Source of the DNA: UBA117 sp049975245
Lineage (GTDB): Archaea > Methanobacteriota > Methanobacteria > Methanobacteriales > Methanobacteriaceae
Assembly (NCBI GenBank): GCA_049975245.1
Contig: JBNGDB010000014.1
Coordinates: 1 to 60,553 of the forward strand
Length of the DNA: 60,553 nucleotides
Reading direction: 5' to 3'
Made by a program: the position numbers and the translations under genes. Positions 18,245-26,742 of the stretch are shown here, piece by piece. Numbering within the stretch: position 1 is the first letter of the stretch; every line of letters starts with the position of its first letter. A model generated the notes under the pieces. That model made no database searches, had not been told where the DNA came from, and saw only the letters and a program-made list of their open reading frames with translations.

Positions 18245-19951
18245 ATGCCAGATGAAACTGATCGTAAAATGATGGAAATTTTGAGGATACTTGCAGATAG
18301 TGAGGAAGTTCTTGGCGCAAAAACAATTGCTAATGGATTAAAAAATAAAGGTTATAGTATAGGAGAACGTGCTGTAAGATATCATATGCGAATATTAGAT
18401 GAAAAAGGGTTCACCGAACGTATAGGATATTCTGGTAGACAAATAACTGATAAAGGCCTCAAAGAATTAGAGAAAGGTTTAATCTACGATCAAGTTGATT
18501 TTGTTTATTCTAAATTTGAAGGAATGATGTATCAAACCACTTTAAATCCAGAATCTGGTACTGGTAAAGTAGTGGTAAATACTTCCAGCTTTATTTATGA
18601 CAAAAAGATAATAAATATTCTTAAAAAGGTATTTAGAAGTGGAATTGCAGTAAGTCCTTATGTGAAAATTATAGATAATAATTATGGTACAACTAAAAAA
18701 AGAGAAGTGAAATTGGAAACAGTATGCGGAACAACTATAGATGGAATGTTATTAAATCAAGGCATTCCGGTAATTCCCCAATACGGTGGCCTTGTAAGTA
18801 TTGAAGATTATGTACCAGCCCGTTTTACCGAACTTATTGCCTATAAAAAAACATCTATGACTCCACTTGAAGCTTTCAATGCTAAAGATATGACATCGGT
18901 ACTTCAAGTCGTAGAGGAAGGTACCGGTATGGTACCTGCTAATTTTAGGATAATTCCCAATTCTGCCAGTGAGAAGGCCCAAGAATTATTCCAAAAAATG
19001 GAAAAAATTGGAATATCTGGACTTCTAAAAATCGGCGAAAATGGAGAATCAGTTCTTGGAGTTCCAGTTGAAGATGATATGGTGGGTATTGCAATTATTG
19101 GTGGTATTTCACCCCTAAATGCTGCTAATGAAGCGGGATGCGAAGTTAATATTAAATTAGCAGAAAATATTGTTGATTTTAAAGAAATGAAAAAAATTAC
19201 CAATCTGAAACCTATTATACAAACAGCAGGGCCAGAAACCGATTTTAAAGTTAAATTTTTACTTAATAAAGCATGGAATCTCATATATAATGTCGATTTT
19301 GACTTAAATTCCCAGAAAGGAAAAGTTATAACTAATATCTCCTATATCCACAATGAAAACTTAGATGAGTCCTTAGAGATTATGAAAAAAGTTTTAAAAA
19401 ATAAACCAGAATATTGCACCAGTAAATATTATAGTATAATCCCCCATACTACTGATTCAAAATTATCAGGAATTGCTACCGTTTGTAGTTTAACTATTGA
19501 CGGTATTCTGATGAAAAATGGAATTCAATCATCACCCCGATATGGAGGAATACTGGAAATTGAAGAGAAAGGGCCCCGATTTGTTGAATTAACGGCTTAT
19601 AGTGGCTCATCACTGGATTCACATGAAATATACATATCTAAAGGTATGACATCTGTTTTAGAATCTCTTGAAGGTTATGGGAGAATATTATCCAGTATAA
19701 AACAGATCCCCTATTTAGCACGTCCCCATGCGGTAGAGATTCTGAAAAAAATAGAAGATTCTGGTTTTTCCATATTAAAAGTTGGAGACCCCAGTGAACT
19801 TGTTTATAACGCAAAAGTTGAAAGATATCATGCCGGTATTGTGGTACCTGGTGGTTTAAACCCCGTAGCTGCTATAAAGGAGAGTAATATTCCAGTAGAT
19901 GTTAAATCTGTTGAAGCTTTAATGGATTTAAGTGAAATGGAAGAATTTTAA
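18245..19951 (+). CDS. nrpR: Nitrogen-responsive transcriptional repressor NrpR
   Basis: A 568-residue repressor of nitrogen-assimilation genes in methanogens, released from DNA by 2-oxoglutarate. Residues about 5-75 form a winged-helix DNA-binding domain. Two homologous NrpR effector domains follow, about 95-310 and 330-560. The parallel stretches FIYDKKIINILKKVFRSG and YIHNENLDESLEIMKKVL mark the duplication, as do GTTIDGMLLNQGIPVIPQYGG and SLTIDGILMKNGIQSSPRYGG. GGTGA precedes the ATG. I see no GGAA-N6-TTCC site in front of it, so it may not repress itself. Its two obvious targets lie immediately upstream. Confidence 0.95.
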   Translation: MPDETDRKMMEILRILADSEEVLGAKTIANGLKNKGYSIGERAVRYHMRILDEKGFTERIGYSGRQITDKGLKELEKGLIYDQVDFVYSKFEGMMYQTTLNPESGTGKVVVNTSSFIYDKKIINILKKVFRSGIAVSPYVKIIDNNYGTTKKREVKLETVCGTTIDGMLLNQGIPVIPQYGGLVSIEDYVPARFTELIAYKKTSMTPLEAFNAKDMTSVLQVVEEGTGMVPANFRIIPNSASEKAQELFQKMEKIGISGLLKIGENGESVLGVPVEDDMVGIAIIGGISPLNAANEAGCEVNIKLAENIVDFKEMKKITNLKPIIQTAGPETDFKVKFLLNKAWNLIYNVDFDLNSQKGKVITNISYIHNENLDESLEIMKKVLKNKPEYCTSKYYSIIPHTTDSKLSGIATVCSLTIDGILMKNGIQSSPRYGGILEIEEKGPRFVELTAYSGSSLDSHEIYISKGMTSVLESLEGYGRILSSIKQIPYLARPHAVEILKKIEDSGFSILKVGDPSELVYNAKVERYHAGIVVPGGLNPVAAIKESNIPVDVKSVEALMDLSEMEEF

Positions 19952-19967
19952 TAAATTAAATTATATT

Positions 19968-20744
19968 TTAAATTTTTATTGGAATGCAAGCTTTCCTATT
20001 TCCAAATTCCATTATTTTAACTTTAATACCATATGCTTTTTTCATATTATCTTCGTTAATAACCTGATCTGGCGATCCTATATCAATAAATTTTTTATCT
20101 TTTAATATTGCAACTTTATTGGACGACATTAATGCGTGATCAGGGAAATGTGAAGACATAATTATAGCTAATCCTTTATCTGCTAATTTTTCAATGATAT
20201 TTAATGTTCTTATTTGATTACCAAAATCCAAATGAGATGTAGGTTCATCTAAAATTAGAATACGAGTTTGTTGGGTTAAAATTCTAGCCAAAAAAACTAG
20301 TTGTTGTTCTCCACCACTAATCTCAGTATAGGGTTTATCTTTCATTTCAAGAATATTTAAAGTTTTGAGTGAATTTAAAGCAATTTTATAATCTTTTTTA
20401 GATGGATGCGAGAAAATATCAAGATAAGGAGCCCTTCCCATTAAAACAACATCTAAAACTGTAAAAGGAAATGTAGAATTATGTATTTGAGGAATGTATC
20501 CTATATTTCTAGCAATTTCGGCCTGATTTAAAGAATAAAGGCCTTTCCCTTTTAAAAAAATAGACCCTGAATTTAATTTCATCAAACCATTTAAACATTT
20601 AATCAAAGTAGTTTTACCAGTACCATTAGCTCCAAGAATACAAAATACATCACCAGGATCAACATGAAAATTTAAATCCTCAAATATATTACCATTATTA
20701 CCGTATGAAAATGAAGCAGAAACCACTTCCAATAATGGATTCAT
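19968..20744 (-). CDS. FecE/BtuD-type ABC transporter ATPase
   Basis: The ATP-hydrolysing subunit of an importer of the iron-complex/cobalamin type. Walker A is GANGTGKTT, the signature is ISGGEQQLVFLARIL, and Walker B is RILILDEPTSHLDF. About 258 residues from the chosen start. The ATG at 20744 overlaps the permease stop (ATGA) and has GAGGG seven bases upstream. The alternative ATG at 20750 would touch that site. It is the last gene of a leftward operon with permease and substrate-binding protein. Confidence 0.9.
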   Translation of the reverse strand: MNPLLEVVSASFSYGNNGNIFEDLNFHVDPGDVFCILGANGTGKTTLIKCLNGLMKLNSGSIFLKGKGLYSLNQAEIARNIGYIPQIHNSTFPFTVLDVVLMGRAPYLDIFSHPSKKDYKIALNSLKTLNILEMKDKPYTEISGGEQQLVFLARILTQQTRILILDEPTSHLDFGNQIRTLNIIEKLADKGLAIIMSSHFPDHALMSSNKVAILKDKKFIDIGSPDQVINEDNMKKAYGIKVKIMEFGNRKACIPIKI

Positions 20745-21778
20745 GTCCATCCCTCATTATTTTTTCTAAGTAGATATAAAAAGAAAGGAGCCCCTATGAT
20801 TGCTGTTAATATGCCCAATGGTATCTCAACAGTTGTTAATGTTCTGGCAATATTATCGATTAACAATAGAAAAAAAGCACCAATCAAAATACTTGAAGGT
20901 AAAAGAGCCTTATGATCAGGTCCAACAATTATCCTAGCTATGTGAGGTATTATCAAACCTATCCATCCGATAATGCCACTTATACTAACCGCTGCTGCAG
21001 TTATTACTGTACAGCACCCGATTATGATAAATTGTAATTTTTTAATATTCAATCCCATGGTTTGAGCCTCTTCTTCACCCATGGATAAAATATTAATTCT
21101 CCATCTTATAAGTAAAAGAATTATAGTGCCAAAAAACATTGGCAAAGCTACCATAACTAAATCTTGATTATTTACTGTTGAAAGACTTCCCATCAACCAA
21201 AAAACAATTGAAGGTAGCTGTTCATATGGATCAGCAACATATTTTGCAAGTGATATTAAAGCAGAAAAAAGTGCGGCCACCGCAATACCGCATAAAACTA
21301 GGGTTAATATGGACGTACCCTTAAAATTTCGACTTAAAATGTAAGTGATAGTTACAGCGAAAAGACCACCTAAAAAAGCAGAAAACTGTATCATAAAAGG
21401 ACTTGATAGAAATAAAATTGCTAAAGCAGCTCCAAATCCTGCCCCAGAGGATACTCCCAATTTATCAGGAGAAACTAAAGGATTTTTAAATAGTCCTTGG
21501 AAAGATGCCCCTGCCACCGATAGTGTTGCGCCTACCATCATGGCTGCTATTATTCTGGGCAATCTAATTTGAAAAAGTATGGTTTCCAATACAGGAGATA
21601 ATTCCTGATTATTAGGTAAAATTTTATAACAAAAAGCCACAACAACCTCATATGGAGTTATTGGATATCTGCCTATAAGAAATGAAATGAAAAAAAGAAT
21701 AATTAAGGGCACGATCAACATCAAAGTTATTGATATTTTTTTTATCCCAAAAACATTTGACATATTCCTTTGCTTCAA
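20741..21778 (-). CDS. FecCD-type ABC transporter permease
   Basis: A polytopic permease with about ten membrane helices, of the family moving iron-siderophore, heme or cobalamin. Family stretches are LPRIIAAMMVGATLSVAGAS, NPLVSPDKLGVSSGAGFGA and GIIGWIGLIIPHIARIIVG. I choose the TTG at 21778 because GGTGA is four bases upstream; a GTG at 21787 within that site is the other option. It is coupled to the ATPase by overlapping stop and start. Confidence 0.9.
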   Translation of the reverse strand: MKQRNMSNVFGIKKISITLMLIVPLIILFFISFLIGRYPITPYEVVVAFCYKILPNNQELSPVLETILFQIRLPRIIAAMMVGATLSVAGASFQGLFKNPLVSPDKLGVSSGAGFGAALAILFLSSPFMIQFSAFLGGLFAVTITYILSRNFKGTSILTLVLCGIAVAALFSALISLAKYVADPYEQLPSIVFWLMGSLSTVNNQDLVMVALPMFFGTIILLLIRWRINILSMGEEEAQTMGLNIKKLQFIIIGCCTVITAAAVSISGIIGWIGLIIPHIARIIVGPDHKALLPSSILIGAFFLLLIDNIARTLTTVEIPLGILTAIIGAPFFLYLLRKNNEGWT

Positions 21779-21792
21779 AAAATTCACCCTAA

Positions 21793-22863
21793 TTAAAAGT
21801 TTTTTAAACCCGAAGATCTGAGAAGACTTTCCACTTCGCTTTCACTCAAATTATAATGATAAAATTCTGAATAAAACTCTTGTGTAAGCCCTTTAAGATC
21901 TAAATTCTTAAATTTATCTGGATACAAAACTTTTGCCATCCACGGAATTCCAATTATGGTATTAACACCAGGAGGACCTTCAAACCAATTAAATGGAGAA
22001 TTAGGAACTAAATAAACCTCTTTATTCTTTACTGCATTGATATTTCTCCATAAAGGATCTGAATAAATCTTTTCATAAAATATTGGATCTTTGACAATGA
22101 TCACATCAGGATTCCATTTTAAAATGAGTTCCATTGAAACTCCAACTCCACCCTTGGTTATTGGAGCCTCAACAATATTAGTACCCCCACAAATTTCGAT
22201 TAATTGAGTATGAGCCGAACCTGGAGGATTTGTCATCAATCCACTAATATCTCTAGCATAATAAACCTTTTTTTTCTCATTTTGAGGTATTTTGGATGCA
22301 GTAGTATTTACTTCTGTTAAAACTTTATCATAAAACTTTATTAAATTATCTGACTTTTCATTTTCGTCCAAAATGTTTCCTAAAAATTTTATTGCCGGAA
22401 TAATATTGGTCAAACTATTATCATTTTCAACATCAACTACCGGTATGGTTCCTAGTTTCTCCTGAATTTTATTAACCTCTTCCAAAGATCTTCCATGACC
22501 TACAAAAACTATATCTGGATTCATTTTTATAAATGTTTCATAATTAGCGTCTTTTTTACCCCCAGCCATATATGGTAAGTTTCTATATTTATCTAACATG
22601 TAAATATTCTCTTTTTCGGATCTTCTCGTGTCCCAACCAATTAATTTTTCTGGAGCAAGCATATAGATTGCAACAGTAGTGGAATATGAAATAGAAGCCA
22701 CTTTATTTATCTTTGCTGGTACTGATACACTCCTACCTAACATATCTGTTTTACTAGTAATATTTGATGGTTTAGGATTTTCATAATTAAAATAGATTCC
22801 TAAAACAGCAATAAAGGTAATTATAGAAATTATGATTATTATGATAACTTTTCGATTATTCAT
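21793..22863 (-). CDS. FecB/BtuF-type ABC transporter substrate-binding protein
   Basis: A 356-residue extracellular binding protein anchored by an N-terminal hydrophobic segment (about residues 4-24). The mature part shows the two-lobed family layout with NPDIVFVGHG, WNPDVIIVKDP and the archaeal-typical FNWFEGPPGVNTIIGIPWMA. The first gene of the operon. The substrate is probably an iron chelate, corrinoid or similar metal complex; the sequence does not decide. An 18-base inverted repeat lies about 60 bases upstream, a candidate operator. Confidence 0.88.
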   Translation of the reverse strand: MNNRKVIIIIIISIITFIAVLGIYFNYENPKPSNITSKTDMLGRSVSVPAKINKVASISYSTTVAIYMLAPEKLIGWDTRRSEKENIYMLDKYRNLPYMAGGKKDANYETFIKMNPDIVFVGHGRSLEEVNKIQEKLGTIPVVDVENDNSLTNIIPAIKFLGNILDENEKSDNLIKFYDKVLTEVNTTASKIPQNEKKKVYYARDISGLMTNPPGSAHTQLIEICGGTNIVEAPITKGGVGVSMELILKWNPDVIIVKDPIFYEKIYSDPLWRNINAVKNKEVYLVPNSPFNWFEGPPGVNTIIGIPWMAKVLYPDKFKNLDLKGLTQEFYSEFYHYNLSESEVESLLRSSGLKNF

Positions 22864-22923
22864 GTTATTCCTCTTGATATTGTTCCTATGATTTGTTTTT
22901 TTAAGTTGATTATCGATATGTAT

Positions 22924-22941
22924 TGATAAACATAATTATCA
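22924..22941. promoter_or_regulatory. Inverted repeat, candidate metal-regulator operator
   Basis: TGATAA-N6-TTATCA, about 60 bases upstream of the binding-protein start. Size and symmetry suit a dimeric repressor. No regulator gene lies alongside. Confidence 0.4.
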
Positions 22942-22998
22942 GAATTATATTATTAAAAGTTATATTTATTAAATTTAAGATATTATAATGAGTATATA

Positions 22999-23020
22999 GA
23001 TATGTATATATATACATATC
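22999..23020. promoter_or_regulatory. 22-bp perfect palindrome
   Basis: A perfect dyad with arm GATATGTATAT lies midway between the divergent importer operon and surface-protein gene. It is followed by a run of seven A. It could be an operator or simply part of a TATA-rich promoter. Confidence 0.4.
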
Positions 23021-23210
23021 AAAAAAATAAAATTTAGTTCATGAATTAGCAAATCATCAAAAAGGCATTATAACAATAAAATGCATCTTAAAAAATTAAA
23101 TATAATTTAAAAGAGCTAAAAATGTTTTAAAATAATATATATCAGTTAAAAACCATATTCAGATGATTTTGAATAAAATAATGTATGAACTAATGTTATG
23201 GAGGGAAAAA

Positions 23211-24128
23211 ATGAAGAAAACTAAAGCAATTCTACCAGTATTATTAATACTGATAATACTCTTTTCCGCCGTTGGAACTGCATTTTCTGCCGGTGGTGGC
23301 GGTACCGGTGGGGGAACTGGTGGGGGAACTGGTGGCGGTACCGGTGGCGGGACCGGTGGCGGGACCGGTGAGGGAACAGGTGACGGTACCGGCGGTAGTA
23401 GTGATGAAACAGGATCTGCTACCATATCCATAGATTTTGATAAAAACGAGGCTAATGTGGGGGAAACTGTAATCATAATTGTGACCATAACCAATACAGG
23501 TACAGTTGATTTGAATAGTATATCTGTACTTGCAAAATTACCTTATGGTCTTAAATATCTATCCCATGCAACCGATACTACCAAAGCAGTATATGATCCT
23601 TCAAGTGGAGTTTGGCAAGTAGATAACCTAAAATTATCATCAAAGTTTGGTGGAGTAAAAAAATTGTATATCACTACTGAAGTTACCGAATCAATAGAAG
23701 GTAATAGCTTAACTGCAAATGCAGAATTTATAAGTATAGCCTATGGTGACCCACCAATATCTATTCTTAGTAAAATAAGTCCAGCAACAACTAATAGTCT
23801 AACCATATTAAAAACAAATACCAACAATGACAATAAAACGGGAAATAACACAGCTGATACAAACAAAACTAATGGTACTTCGAAAACTTCTAATGAAAGA
23901 AAAATTATCACTAAAATAACCGACAATAGCCCTAATTTAGATGAAGAAGTAAGCGAATTCAAAAATAATTTAAATCCACTAATAAATGACAAGAAATCGT
24001 ATGAAGTCTCAGAAAAAGATCAAAACAATGACACTAGTTCTCCCATTACGATTTACGCTATTTTAGCAGTTTTAGGCTTGATAGGATTAATAGGAGTTGG
24101 TTATTTCAAAGGTATGAAAAATAACTAA
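23211..24128 (+). CDS. Secreted, C-terminally anchored surface protein with Gly-Thr repeats
   Basis: A 305-residue surface protein. It starts with a signal peptide (MKKTKAILPVLLILIILFSA), followed by eight GGTG-type repeats, then a DUF11-like immunoglobulin fold of about 110 residues with the typical VGETVIIIVTITNTGTVDL. An Asn/Thr/Lys-rich linker and a C-terminal membrane helix (IYAILAVLGLIGLIGVGYF) end it. I use the ATG at 23211 because TGGAGGG lies six bases upstream; the longer frame from 23163 has no site. The next two genes on the same strand encode an ExbB-like and an ExbD-like protein. A role in envelope structure or cargo capture is inferred only. Confidence 0.8.
   Translation: MKKTKAILPVLLILIILFSAVGTAFSAGGGGTGGGTGGGTGGGTGGGTGGGTGEGTGDGTGGSSDETGSATISIDFDKNEANVGETVIIIVTITNTGTVDLNSISVLAKLPYGLKYLSHATDTTKAVYDPSSGVWQVDNLKLSSKFGGVKKLYITTEVTESIEGNSLTANAEFISIAYGDPPISILSKISPATTNSLTILKTNTNNDNKTGNNTADTNKTNGTSKTSNERKIITKITDNSPNLDEEVSEFKNNLNPLINDKKSYEVSEKDQNNDTSSPITIYAILAVLGLIGLIGVGYFKGMKNN
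23298..23393 (+). repeat. Eight tandem 12-bp units encoding Gly-Gly-Thr-Gly
   Basis: In-frame 12-base units such as GGCGGTACCGGT repeat eight times with third-position drift. The block is very GC-rich compared with its AT-rich surroundings. Units 2 and 3 are identical and units 5 and 6 are identical, which suggests recent slippage. Confidence 0.95.
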
Positions 24129-24215
24129 AACTAATCTACTTTTTTAATATTGGAAGTTAAGGATTAATATTAAAATTACCCTTTTTATTTTTAAATACAA
24201 TAAATCGGTGAAACA

Positions 24216-24875
24216 ATGATTGGCAATGAAATATTAAGTAACAGTCTGCATATTATCTCTCAAATTTTTTTAATACCAGTTATAATAGTTCTTTTAATTT
24301 TTATAGTTTACGCCACAATCACACTTGGTAGTTTGATATATGAATATTATCATCGAAAAGAAATGAAAGTTTCAGAAATTGAATTCTTTGTAAAATCTTT
24401 AAATAATTTTAAACAACCGCACGAAATAAAAGATTTACTTAAAACTATTCAAATGCCCAAAGAAAATGAAAGATTAATTTTAAATTTAATTGGTAATTCT
24501 GAAATAAGTTTTAAATCTGCAGAAGCGTTGGCACGTAGTTTTATTGAAAAAAAAGAACTTGATGCTGCAAAAATTATTGAAAAAACTGATATTGTTACTA
24601 GATTAGGACCTACATTAGGATTAATGGGAACACTCATACCTTTAGGGCCAGGTTTAGCAGCATTAGGTGCCGGAGACATACGCGGGTTGTCCGAAGCGAT
24701 AATTATCGCATTCGACACAACAGTTATAGGTTTAGCTGCAGGAGGAATTGCCTATACAATTTCAAAAATAAGAAGAAGATGGTATGAAGAAAGTATATCA
24801 AATCTCTATATTATTGCAGAATCAGTTTTGGAGATGATGAAAAATGCTCAGAAGAAAGAAAATATTGATAAATGA
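24216..24875 (+). CDS. MotA/TolQ/ExbB-family ion-channel protein
   Basis: A 219-residue membrane protein of the proton- or sodium-channel family that powers TonB-, Tol- or Mot-type machines. The N-terminal helix spans about residues 15-45. The conserved two-helix channel region is RLGPTLGLMGTLIPLGPGLA and IIIAFDTTVIGLAAGGIAYT. GGTGA precedes the ATG. Its last 32 bases overlap the start of the DUF2149 gene, so the two proteins are probably made together. Archaea of this group have no outer membrane, so the energised target is unclear. The neighbouring surface protein and metal importer are candidates. Confidence 0.85.
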   Translation: MIGNEILSNSLHIISQIFLIPVIIVLLIFIVYATITLGSLIYEYYHRKEMKVSEIEFFVKSLNNFKQPHEIKDLLKTIQMPKENERLILNLIGNSEISFKSAEALARSFIEKKELDAAKIIEKTDIVTRLGPTLGLMGTLIPLGPGLAALGAGDIRGLSEAIIIAFDTTVIGLAAGGIAYTISKIRRRWYEESISNLYIIAESVLEMMKNAQKKENIDK

Positions 24876-25176
24876 AAATGAAGAAGATCCTATCGCAGGT
24901 ACATCCAATTTAGCAGATGCAATGCTAGTTCTTGCTGTAGGGTTTTTGATTTTCGTCACTATCTCCTGGAATATGCAAAATATTATTTTCAGTGACATGA
25001 CAAATGAAGAGCGTCAAAACACTTTAGAAGTTAATAATAAAGTGAGAGAGCTAGAGATAAATAAAGAACTTAATAGTAGCTCTAATATAATTTACGGGTC
25101 TAAAAACGAATATGAAGAATTAGGAACTGTTTATAAAGATCCTGAAACCGGCGAATTAGTAATGGTTGAATCTTGA
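24844..25176 (+). CDS. DUF2149 family protein, ExbD-like partner
   Basis: A 110-residue protein with a single N-terminal membrane helix. The stretch DPIAGTSNLADAMLVLAVGF places an aspartate at the start of the helix, as the essential aspartate of ExbD/TolR does in LIDVMLVLL-type sequences. I therefore read it as the ExbD-like half of an ion-driven motor with the upstream ExbB-like protein. This match is by eye, not by search. The extracytoplasmic part is short and charged. GGAG lies upstream inside the overlapping gene. Confidence 0.75.
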   Translation: MLRRKKILINENEEDPIAGTSNLADAMLVLAVGFLIFVTISWNMQNIIFSDMTNEERQNTLEVNNKVRELEINKELNSSSNIIYGSKNEYEELGTVYKDPETGELVMVES

Positions 25177-25205
25177 ATATGATAAAATTGATTTTAGGAG
25201 AAAAC

Positions 25206-25910
25206 ATGACAATTTACGTGTGTATGGATGACACTGATAATTTGAATTCCCGTGGTACGGGAAGACTTGCAAGAGTTGTGGCAGAGGAAATATCTAAAAA
25301 ATATGAAGTTTATGGAGTAACAAGACACCAACTTTATGTACATCCCGAAATTCCCTTCACATCCCATAATAGTTGTGCAGTAATACATGTCAAAGAAGGT
25401 AAAATTAAAAATATCAAGGATATTTTTAAAATCGCTAGAGAGAACATGTTAAATGATTTTATTGAAGGAAGCGATCCGGGACTTGCGGTGGCACATATAA
25501 AACAAATTTCACCGTCTTTGGTTGCTTTTGGAAAAGATGCTAAAAATAAAATATTAACACAAGAAAAAGCTAGAGAACTTGCAAAAAATTTGAATATTAA
25601 ACTAGAAGGTCTTGGTGGAACAGAAGACGGCGTAATCGGAGCTATTGCAGGGTTAGGGCTAGTTTTTACTGGAAATGATGGCAGATTTATACATAAAGGG
25701 AACATACGGAAGCTAATAGGGCCCCATAAGGCAGAAATACTTCTTAAAAATGGTGTTGATGCAATATTCACTATGAACGGCCTGCCCGTAACCGAAGGGA
25801 TCATATTCAATGAACAAAATAAATCGGTTAAACCATGTCCTGTTAATGGAAAAGGAATTTTATATGTGGAAGAACATAACGGAGTTTTAAAAGCATTGAA
25901 AAGAGATTGA
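25206..25910 (+). CDS. Stand-alone TiaS-like domain protein
   Basis: A 234-residue protein whose N-terminus MTIYVCMDDTDNLNSRGTG resembles the opening of TiaS, the enzyme that attaches agmatine to the wobble cytidine of tRNA-Ile2. It is much shorter than TiaS and lacks the zinc-ribbon and OB regions, so it is a paralogue of unknown function. The Gly-rich stretch LGGTEDGVIGAIAGLGLVFT is prominent. I choose the ATG at 25206, since TAGGAG is six bases upstream; the frame opens earlier at 25173. It follows the ExbD-like gene by 29 bases and could share its transcript. Confidence 0.6.
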   Translation: MTIYVCMDDTDNLNSRGTGRLARVVAEEISKKYEVYGVTRHQLYVHPEIPFTSHNSCAVIHVKEGKIKNIKDIFKIARENMLNDFIEGSDPGLAVAHIKQISPSLVAFGKDAKNKILTQEKARELAKNLNIKLEGLGGTEDGVIGAIAGLGLVFTGNDGRFIHKGNIRKLIGPHKAEILLKNGVDAIFTMNGLPVTEGIIFNEQNKSVKPCPVNGKGILYVEEHNGVLKALKRD

Positions 25911-26058
25911 GAAGTTTTTAGATATAAAAATGATTTTATTATATTTAAATTAACATTAAGATGTATTTATATAGAATAGTATAGATTACACTTTTTTAGT
26001 TTTTTAATGGATAAAAAATATAAATAGGTTATCAACTGAATATTATATAGGTGATATT

Positions 26059-26337
26059 TTGAATGAGAAAAATATTTGTGCTACTTGTGACGAAATTTGT
26101 GAATATATAGAAGAAGAAGTAAAAACAGGTGACATAGTTAGAATATCTTTGGGAAGATGTTATATACCTGGAAAAGTTGTCACAAATAATGAGGGAGTAT
26201 TGCAGATTAAAATTGATAGTGATATGATCAAAGGATTAACGAAAATAGATGTTGGAAAAATGAAGGATTTTCTAATTGAAGTAGAACACGAATGTGATGG
26301 TAAAATTTGTACTCTTGAAGCTAAAGACGATCTTTAA
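26059..26337 (+). CDS. Small acidic methanogen protein (DUF2097-like)
   Basis: A 92-residue acidic protein with two early cysteines (ICATCDEIC) and a late pair (HECDGKICTLE). The middle looks like a small beta barrel (DIVRISLGRCYIPGKVV). I recall a similar short family in methanogens, but the function is unknown. The start is TTG, with GGTGAT three bases upstream; an out-of-frame ATG just after is not used. It is isolated between a TiaS-like gene and a ferredoxin gene. The four to six cysteines could bind zinc or a cluster. Confidence 0.6.
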   Translation: MNEKNICATCDEICEYIEEEVKTGDIVRISLGRCYIPGKVVTNNEGVLQIKIDSDMIKGLTKIDVGKMKDFLIEVEHECDGKICTLEAKDDL

Positions 26338-26546
26338 ATTCTCCAGGTATAGAATTAAATTTATTTTATGAATTTGTAAATAAACAAATTAATTAAATTT
26401 ATTTGAATTAGATATATTTCTTAGGAAATATCTTTTTTTATGTTTTAGATTTTTATTTAAACTCTATTCCATAAATTTCTACAAATCGATATGTTTATAT
26501 ATACATTTCGTATATTTGATATTAACAAACATTTTGTGGTGATTAT

Positions 26547-26738
26547 ATGGTAGTCATTATAGATAAAGAAAAATGTGGTGGAATAAGCCAGTGCCCCGGG
26601 GAGGGCTTGTGCATTAAACTTTGTGAACAAGGCGCTTTAGAAGAAAAAGGTGATGATATAATTTTAATACCAGAAAAATGTGACGATTGTGATTTATGCG
26701 TCCAAAATTGTCCAAATCAAGCCATATCCAAGGATTGA
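26547..26738 (+). CDS. Small 2[4Fe-4S]-type ferredoxin
   Basis: A 63-residue iron-sulfur protein. The C-terminal motif is a standard cluster (CDDCDLCVQNCP). The N-terminal cysteines have unusual spacing (CGGISQCPGEGLCIKLC), with five residues between the first three cysteines. GGTGAT precedes the ATG. Its stop is five bases from the start of an eight-cluster polyferredoxin, so both form one operon and probably one electron chain. A TTTATATATA box lies about 55 bases upstream. Confidence 0.85.
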   Translation: MVVIIDKEKCGGISQCPGEGLCIKLCEQGALEEKGDDIILIPEKCDDCDLCVQNCPNQAISKD

Positions 26739-26742
26739 TAAT

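Larger units (their letters stand above)
22864..23210. other. Divergent promoter region with two inverted repeats
   Basis: Non-coding, very AT-rich spacer between the ABC importer operon and the surface-protein gene. It holds an 18-base inverted repeat and a 22-base perfect palindrome, listed separately. No RNA gene is seen. Confidence 0.5.

Noticed and set aside
23159..23494. Leftward open frame rich in Pro-Val repeats opposite the surface protein
   Set aside because: It is the antisense reading of the Gly-Thr repeat block, with no ribosome site; the rightward frame has a signal peptide and good start.
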